Source: Fibrella aquatilis
Lineage (GTDB): Bacteria; Bacteroidota; Bacteroidia; Cytophagales; Spirosomataceae
Assembly (NCBI RefSeq): GCF_017353255.1
Contig: NZ_JAFMYU010000027.1
Span: 22,752-86,751 of the forward strand
Length of the DNA: 64,000 nt
Reading direction: 5' to 3'
Part shown: piece after piece, positions 58,610 to 64,000 of the stretch
How the letters are laid out: each line of letters opens with the position of its first letter
Numbering within the stretch: the first letter of the stretch is position 1
Position numbers and translations under genes: made by a program
Notes under the pieces: generated by a model
Seen by the model: only the letters and a program-made list of their open reading frames with translations
What the model was told of the DNA's origin: nothing
Databases searched by the model: none

Positions 58610-61600
58610 CTACACTCGTTCCACTTTCATCTTCAATACAAATTCGTCCATTTCGATCTCCACCGCCGAGCCGTTGAGGCCCGTGACGAGTTCGAGCGAT
58701 ACGGCCTGTACTTCCTGCTGAATGTAGTCGCGGTTGGCCTCTACGGCTTCAGAAAGCAAATCGTTATTGCGCTCCAGAGCCACGTTGATCTTGTCGGTCA
58801 CGTCGAAGTTCTGGTCTTTGCGCAGGTTCTGAATCCGGTTCACCAGGTCGCGGGCAATGCCTTCGCGGCGTAGCTCGTCGGTCACGGTCACGTCGAGGGC
58901 CACCGTCAGCGGACCATCTACGGCCACTACCCAGCCGGGCACGTCTTCGGTTAGAATTTCTACGTCGGTCAGTTGCAAATTAAAGCCAGCCAGTTGCAGG
59001 CTATTGGTTGTTTCCAGTTGGGTCAGTTCGTCGGGCGTCATGGCGGTGATGGCGGCGGCAACGTCCTTCATCTGCTTGCCGAATTTGGGACCCAGCGCCT
59101 TGAAATTGGGCTTTACCCGTTTGGTCAGCAGCCCGCTGGCGTCGGCCACAAATTCCACCGATTTCACGTTCACCTCCGATTCAATAATGGGTGCCACCTG
59201 CTCGATTTGCCGCTGCATGGTGCCCGTGGCTTGGCCCACCGAGACCACCGGGATGAGTACCCGCGAGAGGGGTTGCCGCACTTTCAGCTTGTGGTTTTTC
59301 CGCAAGGCGTGTACCATTGAACTGATCTGCTGCGCCAGGGCCATGGCTTCTTCCAGATCGGTGTCGATCCAGTCTTCGGCCACCGGTTGCCAGTCGGTAA
59401 AATGCACCGAATCGTGCCTGAACGGCGTATTCCGGGCAATGGATTCCTCCCGCACCGCCGCCGTGAGGTTCTGATACAGCCAGTCGGCATAGAACGGCGC
59501 AATGGGCGACATCAACTGCGCTACCGATGCCAGGCAGTGCTGCAACGTCTGGTAAGCCGCCCGTTTGTCGTGGCTCATCTCCGAAGCGTCGGCCGCACCC
59601 GCCCAGAAGCGCCGCCGACAGAGGCGCACGTACCAGTTCGAGAGTTGGTCGTTGACGAAATCCTGAATCAGCCGACCAGCCTTGGTGGGGTTATAGGCCT
59701 CAAACGATGCCTCTACCTCGCGCACCAGCGTATTCAGTTTCGACAAAATCCAGCGGTCCAGTTCGGGCAGCTCTTCGCGCGGTACGCGGTCGAACTGCTC
59801 AATCCGGTAACCGTCTACGTTGGCGTAGAGGGCAAAGAAATTGTAGGTATTGGTGAGCGTACCGAAGAACCGCCGCTGCACTTCGGCCACACCGTCGAGG
59901 TTGAAGCGCAGGTTGTCCCAGGGTTCGGTGTTGGTCATCATGTACCAGCGCGTGGCATCGGCCCCATACTCCGACAGCGTAATGAACGGGTCGATGCTGG
60001 TACCCTTGCTCTTCGACATTTTCTGACCGTTTTTGTCCAGCACCAGCCCTGTCGACACCACATTTTTAAACGCGACCGAGTCGAACAACATGCCCGCGAT
60101 GGCGTGGAGCGTGAAGAACCAGCCCCGCGTCTGGTCAACCCCTTCCGAGATAAAATCGGCGGGGTACGACTGTGCGAACTTGTCTTTGTTCTCGAACGGA
60201 TAGTGCCACTGCGCATACGGCATGGCACCCGAATCGAACCAGACGTCGATCAGGTCCGGCTCGCGCTGCATCAGCAAACCCGTCTCGGAGACGAGGTAAA
60301 TCTCATCGGAATAAGGCCGGTGAAGGTCAACGTTTCCGGCGGCGTGAGCGGCTATAAACGCTTCATCGTTAGCTCGTTGCTCTTCTGTCAATACATCCGA
60401 AGCGAGGGCTTTTTGTACGTGTTCAACCAATTCAGCCACCGAGCCGATACACACTTCTTCCCGCGTTTCTGAGCGCCAGATGGGCAGGGGCGTGCCCCAG
60501 AACCGGCTGCGGCTGAGGTTCCAGTCTACGAGGTTTTCGAGCCAGTTGCCAAAGCGGCCCGTGCCCGTGCTTTCGGGTTGCCAGTTGATGGTTTTGTTTA
60601 GTTCCACCAGCCGGTCTTTCATGGTCGTGGTTCGGATAAACCAACTGTCGAGCGGGTAGTAGAGAATCGGCTTGTCGGTGCGCCAGCAGTGGGGGTAGGG
60701 GTGTTCGTATTTTTCTACCCGAAATGCCTTGTTCTGCTCCTTCAGTTGAATGGCAATCAGCACGTCGGTAGGTTTGAAATCGGGGTCGGCGCGTTCTTCG
60801 TCGCTGTAGTATTCCTCTTTTACGTACCGTCCGGCATAGTCGGTGATCTCGGCTACAAAACGGCCCTGACGGTCCACAATGGGCACGTCTTTGCCGGTTT
60901 CGTCTTTGACCATAATAGCCGGAATGCCGTTTTGCTGCGCCACGCGGAAGTCATCGGCCCCAAACGTGGGCGAGGTGTGCACTACGCCGGTACCGTCTTC
61001 GGTCGTCACAAAATCGCCCAGAATCACGCGGAAGGGCTTGCCAGCGGCGGGATCGGGCTGCACATAGGGCATCAGTTGCTCATACTCGATACCTTCCAGG
61101 TGCTGCCCTTTGAACTCCGACACCAGCGCCCAGGGGATGATCGCTCCGGCCGGTGCGCCGCTGCGATTCCGGTTGTCGGTCGAGAGGTAGGCATCAAAAG
61201 CGGACGGTCCGCCGCTGCGGCTGTTGATGCTGTCGACGCGGCCTTTTTCGTTCAGCCACCGGCCCACCAGGTTCTTGGCCAGCACCACGTGCACGGGCAT
61301 AAACGTGTAGGGATTGATGGTCTTCACCAGCACATAATCGATGTTGGCGCCCACCGTCAGCGCCGAGTTGGCGGGCAGGGTCCAGGGCGTGGTGGTCCAG
61401 GCCAGGATGTACACGTCGGCGTCGGCCGAGTCGAAGAAAAGGAAGCCCGACTTGCCGTTGGGTTTCACCTTAAACTGCGCCACCACCGTGGTGTCTTTCA
61501 CGTCTTTGTAGGTGCCGGGCATGTTCAGCTCGTGCGAACTGAGGCCCGTACCCGCCTTGGGCGAAAACGGCTGGATCGTGTAGCCTTTGTATAGTAACCC

Positions 61601-62107
61601 CTTGTCGTAGAGCTGTTTAAGCAACCACCATACCGACTCGATATAGTTGGTTTCGTAGGTGACGTAGGGGTGTTCGAGGTCCACCCAGTAGCCCATCTTT
61701 TCGGTCAGGTCGTTCCACCGGTCGGTGAAGCGCATGACCGTTTCGCGGCATTTCTGGTTATAGTCGGCCACTGAAATGGTCTTGCCGATATGGTCTTTGG
61801 TGATGCCGAGTTCTTTCTCTACCTGTAGCTCGATGGGCAGGCCGTGGGTATCCCAGCCGCCCTTGCGGGGCACCTGAAAGCCTTTCAGCGTCTTGTAGCG
61901 GCAGAAAATGTCTTTAATGGTGCGGGCCATGACGTGGTGAATGCCTGGCATCCCATTGGCCGACGGTGGGCCTTCATAAAACGTAAAGGTGGGCCGCCCT
62001 TCGCGCAGGGCCACCGACTGTTCGAAGGCGTTCGTTTCCTTCCAGTGCGCCAATACCCCCTCGGCAAGGGCGGCGTAATTGAGGTTTTTATATTCCGTGT
62101 ACAGCAC
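58610..62107 (-). CDS. ileS: Isoleucine--tRNA ligase, IleRS2-type with GxHH signature
   Basis: A ~1165-residue class I synthetase with catalytic, editing (CP1), anticodon and C-terminal domains. KMSKS is intact (KMSKSKG). The usual HxGH signature is replaced by GIHH (residues 55-58, PGIHHV), i.e. the first and third positions are swapped. This version occurs in some IleRS2 proteins reported to be extremely resistant to mupirocin. The frame extends upstream through a palindrome; GTG at 62107 is chosen, 18-25 bases downstream of a TATCTTTG promoter element. Confidence 0.93.
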   Translation of the reverse strand: MLYTEYKNLNYAALAEGVLAHWKETNAFEQSVALREGRPTFTFYEGPPSANGMPGIHHVMARTIKDIFCRYKTLKGFQVPRKGGWDTHGLPIELQVEKELGITKDHIGKTISVADYNQKCRETVMRFTDRWNDLTEKMGYWVDLEHPYVTYETNYIESVWWLLKQLYDKGLLYKGYTIQPFSPKAGTGLSSHELNMPGTYKDVKDTTVVAQFKVKPNGKSGFLFFDSADADVYILAWTTTPWTLPANSALTVGANIDYVLVKTINPYTFMPVHVVLAKNLVGRWLNEKGRVDSINSRSGGPSAFDAYLSTDNRNRSGAPAGAIIPWALVSEFKGQHLEGIEYEQLMPYVQPDPAAGKPFRVILGDFVTTEDGTGVVHTSPTFGADDFRVAQQNGIPAIMVKDETGKDVPIVDRQGRFVAEITDYAGRYVKEEYYSDEERADPDFKPTDVLIAIQLKEQNKAFRVEKYEHPYPHCWRTDKPILYYPLDSWFIRTTTMKDRLVELNKTINWQPESTGTGRFGNWLENLVDWNLSRSRFWGTPLPIWRSETREEVCIGSVAELVEHVQKALASDVLTEEQRANDEAFIAAHAAGNVDLHRPYSDEIYLVSETGLLMQREPDLIDVWFDSGAMPYAQWHYPFENKDKFAQSYPADFISEGVDQTRGWFFTLHAIAGMLFDSVAFKNVVSTGLVLDKNGQKMSKSKGTSIDPFITLSEYGADATRWYMMTNTEPWDNLRFNLDGVAEVQRRFFGTLTNTYNFFALYANVDGYRIEQFDRVPREELPELDRWILSKLNTLVREVEASFEAYNPTKAGRLIQDFVNDQLSNWYVRLCRRRFWAGAADASEMSHDKRAAYQTLQHCLASVAQLMSPIAPFYADWLYQNLTAAVREESIARNTPFRHDSVHFTDWQPVAEDWIDTDLEEAMALAQQISSMVHALRKNHKLKVRQPLSRVLIPVVSVGQATGTMQRQIEQVAPIIESEVNVKSVEFVADASGLLTKRVKPNFKALGPKFGKQMKDVAAAITAMTPDELTQLETTNSLQLAGFNLQLTDVEILTEDVPGWVVAVDGPLTVALDVTVTDELRREGIARDLVNRIQNLRKDQNFDVTDKINVALERNNDLLSEAVEANRDYIQQEVQAVSLELVTGLNGSAVEIEMDEFVLKMKVERV

Positions 62108-62131
62108 AGTCAAATAGGTCGTTTCAAACAG

Positions 62132-62139
62132 CAAAGATA
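62132..62139 (-). promoter_or_regulatory. -7 element of ileS
   Basis: TATCTTTG on the minus strand matches TAnnTTTG and lies 24 bases upstream of the GTG start. The -33 region cannot be assigned. Confidence 0.6.
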
Positions 62140-62196
62140 AGGCTTTGAACGGGGTGTAGGGTGGGGGGCGTGTGCTGTTTGCTGTTGGCTTCGGCG

Positions 62197-62321
62197 TAGC
62201 CCCCCGCCCTAAAGGCGGTCCGACGGGTCGGTGCCCGCTGGCGCATTTAAAGCTTCGCGTCAGCAATATCTGTGCGCCAGCGGGCACCGACCCGTCGGAC
62301 CGCCTTTAGGGCGGGGGGCTA
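62197..62321. repeat. Long perfect inverted repeat, 49-base arms, GC-rich
   Basis: Arms 62197-62245 and 62273-62321 are exact reverse complements; pairing continues imperfectly outward. The 27-base loop contains GCTTCGCGTCAGC, which resembles the apex words of other elements. It lies between divergent ileS and the DUF4136 gene. Confidence 0.97.
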
Positions 62322-62437
62322 AGCCGAAGCAAACACCCTTTTAAAACCCACATTAGGATTCCATTAGGATCAAATCAGGACAAACTTTTGGAATAGCCTA
62401 CACGTTTTGTAGGTAGTGTACATCCAACGTTAATCCT

Positions 62438-63118
62438 ATGAAAACAAGTGAGATAAGTGGTCGGCTGCGGCGGCCGCTGGCGGTGGCTTCGCTGGCACTG
62501 GCCATCGGTCTGGGCGTGTCGGCCTGTAGCGATAACGCCGTGAATAACATCAGCCCGGCAGATTCTAACGTACTGATTACCAACTATGACCGTGCGGTCA
62601 ATTTTAGCCAGTATAAAACGTTCAGCCTGCCCGACTCGGTGTTGGTCGAGTCGAATGACGGGTACTCACAGTCAAGTTTGCCCATTGAACAGCAGGCTGT
62701 GACGCAGGTAGCGCAGGAACTGACCAACCGGGGCTTTGTGCGCGTGGCAGCCGGGCAACCCGCCGACATAGGCGTGGCCGTAACGCGGGTGAATAATCAG
62801 TATACGGGCGTGACTACTAACCCCTACGCAGGGTTTGGCAATTACTGGGGTTATGGCGGTTTTGGCGGCTTTTCGCCCTATTACCCCAGCTACTACCAGT
62901 ACTACCAGGTGTCGGATCGGTACTGGCGCATTGAACTCGTCGACCTGAAAAATCGGCCTATCACTACGCCCACCACCGACCCCAATGCGCCACAGAATCA
63001 GTTGCGCGTGATCTACCAGGCCTCCCTACGTGGTAATGGTATTTTCGACGCTTCGGCCATCAACAAACTCATCACCGACGCCTTTGCTCAGTCGCCTTAC
63101 CTGAAGCCAACGCGTTAA
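62438..63118 (+). CDS. DUF4136 lipoprotein
   Basis: A 226-residue lipoprotein (lipobox GVSAC at about residue 30) of the DUF4136 family (FSQYKTFSLPD near residue 65; the C-terminal IDASAINKLI-type block, here IFDASAINKLITDAF). A Tyr/Gly/Pro-rich insertion (about 125-150) sits in the middle. Function unknown; the domain often occurs in envelope stress-related proteins. It is 13 bases from the next gene and probably in one operon with it. Confidence 0.85.
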   Translation: MKTSEISGRLRRPLAVASLALAIGLGVSACSDNAVNNISPADSNVLITNYDRAVNFSQYKTFSLPDSVLVESNDGYSQSSLPIEQQAVTQVAQELTNRGFVRVAAGQPADIGVAVTRVNNQYTGVTTNPYAGFGNYWGYGGFGGFSPYYPSYYQYYQVSDRYWRIELVDLKNRPITTPTTDPNAPQNQLRVIYQASLRGNGIFDASAINKLITDAFAQSPYLKPTR

Positions 63119-63131
63119 TTGTCAATAACTT

Positions 63132-63875
63132 ATGAACAAGTCAATCTTGTTGGCCGCCCTGTTGGGGCTGGCCACCCTGTCTGCCCCGGCGCAGGACCTG
63201 CCGGAGCGCGGCGGGGCCACCACTACGCCACCTGCCGTGACAAAGCCCACACCCGGCCGCGACGCCTACGGGCAACCAACCGTGAATGCCTATAACCTGA
63301 TTCGGGAATCGACCTACAACCGGTACGTGACGTTCAATGCCGCGTTGCGGTATGGCGTAAGTTTGCCTATGGGTACGCAGCGGGACTATATTTCGCAACT
63401 TTCGCCCGCCAACGCCCTGCTAACGATGGAGTGGCAGTTTCCGCAAAACTTTTCGCTGGGGCTGCAAACGGGTCATCAGTACAGTCAGCAGCAGTTGCCC
63501 CGGCAATTGACCACTTTCTCGTCGGGCGAGACGATCTCGGCGGTGCAGACCCGTACCCTGACGCTGACACCCGTGATGGCCACGGCGGCCTATTACTTCA
63601 GCGACCCGGCGGCTCCGATCCGGCCCTATGTGCAACTGGCCGGTGGCGGCGCGTTTGTGAACTACACCAATTTCTACGGCACCCTGGCCGACACCGACAA
63701 GAAGTTTGCCGGGGCTATTGCACCTACCATTGGGGTAAAAGTGTTCGGTAAACGCGAGAAAGGCCTGGGTGGCGAGATTCAGGCGCAGTACCAGAATGTG
63801 TTCTATAAGTACAACGAGATCAACGGTGCCCGGAACCTGATGCTCTCTGCCGGGTTGACGTACCGCTGGTATTGA
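63132..63875 (+). CDS. Outer-membrane beta-barrel protein
   Basis: A 247-residue exported protein with a clear signal peptide (1-20, ending APAQ) and a porin-like barrel of about eight to ten strands, ending in GLTYRWY with terminal aromatic residue typical for outer-membrane insertion. No enzymatic features. Probably co-transcribed with the DUF4136 lipoprotein 13 bases upstream, suggesting the two act at the same membrane. Confidence 0.85.
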   Translation: MNKSILLAALLGLATLSAPAQDLPERGGATTTPPAVTKPTPGRDAYGQPTVNAYNLIRESTYNRYVTFNAALRYGVSLPMGTQRDYISQLSPANALLTMEWQFPQNFSLGLQTGHQYSQQQLPRQLTTFSSGETISAVQTRTLTLTPVMATAAYYFSDPAAPIRPYVQLAGGGAFVNYTNFYGTLADTDKKFAGAIAPTIGVKVFGKREKGLGGEIQAQYQNVFYKYNEINGARNLMLSAGLTYRWY

Positions 63876-63904
63876 CAAGTGCAACGTTTAAGGTTTAAAG
63901 TCTA

Positions 63905-64000
63905 AGGTCTGGGCGACCCCGTCTAAAGTTGCTTCGCGAATTACAATAGCACCGCACCGGCGGACCGGCGAAGCAACTTTAGACGGGGTCGCCCAGACCT
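63905..64000. repeat. Long perfect inverted repeat, cut by window end
   Basis: Arms 63905-63937 and 63968-64000 are exact reverse complements over 33 bases, and likely extend past the window end. The left side further out (from about 63882) has the AACGTTTAAGG and AAAGTCTAAGG words of the element at 8282. The apex is TTGCTTCGC/GCGAAGCAA. Confidence 0.93.

Noticed and set aside
59387..60472. Long open frame opposite ileS
   Set aside because: It lies wholly antisense to a well-supported gene and has no protein-like features; high GC content creates such shadows.
62108..62287. Long N-terminal extension of IleRS
   Set aside because: It runs through the palindrome and upstream of the promoter element; the family begins at about the GTG chosen.

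Overview
The window looks like a chromosomal segment of a GC-rich member of the Bacteroidota, most likely order Cytophagales near Spirosoma. This is inferred from gene content: GLPGLI protein, DUF1501/DUF1800 pair, type IX secretion C-terminal sorting domains on three proteins, DUF4136 and DUF3667 proteins, and promoters of the Bacteroidota TTG-N19-TAnnTTTG type. About 60 coding features and one tRNA are supported. Most of the window is ordinary housekeeping and envelope biology.

Layout. 1-6650: end of an outer-membrane protein, LOG-family hydrolase, membrane protein, rbfA, a LolC/E-type permease, a small orphan protein and a HhH protein. 6743-13561: glycyl-tRNA synthetase, a thioesterase, an envelope methionine-sulfoxide repair cluster (cytochrome b, MsrP-like, DUF1223, exported MsrA) and gnd. 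13654-22935: DUF3667 protein, deacetylase lipoprotein, DUF892 protein, purA, a decayed HNH locus, fur, rel, tRNA-Leu and trigger factor. 23008-24503: a debris-flanked accessory module (58-aa protein, DUF433, UDG-like protein). 24504-47477: Gfo/Idh oxidoreductase, ATP-grasp-like protein, BI-1, DUF1501/DUF1800, several glycoside hydrolases (GH27 with a sugar porter, GH5, GH113-like), an outer-membrane barrel with its GLPGLI partner, BtuF-like protein, acyltransferase, MtfA-like peptidase and serine dehydratase. 47478-50457: an accessory island with an Rpn nuclease, an AT-rich C2H2/coiled-coil protein of unknown function, and degenerate repeats. 50458-63875: polA, fasciclin lipoprotein, a stand-alone Rad52-like protein, tandem-duplicated lipoproteins, a disrupted secreted M43 metalloprotease, ileS, DUF4136 lipoprotein and a barrel protein.

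The most unusual structural signal is a family of very long inverted repeats (arms of about 28 to 55 bases, many perfect) in at least a dozen intergenic gaps. Arm sequences differ from locus to locus, but many share an apex (GCTGACGC/GCGTCAGC or GCTTCCGC/GCGGAAGC) and a common word vocabulary. They often abut or include stop codons. Most have no T-tract, so they do not look like standard intrinsic terminators, which are also present.

Other notable points: the secreted M43 protease carries an amber codon exactly at the catalytic Glu of HExxH; IleRS has a swapped GxHH signature; DNA polymerase I has a candidate clamp-binding motif in an unusual linker; and several loci record recent duplication or decay.
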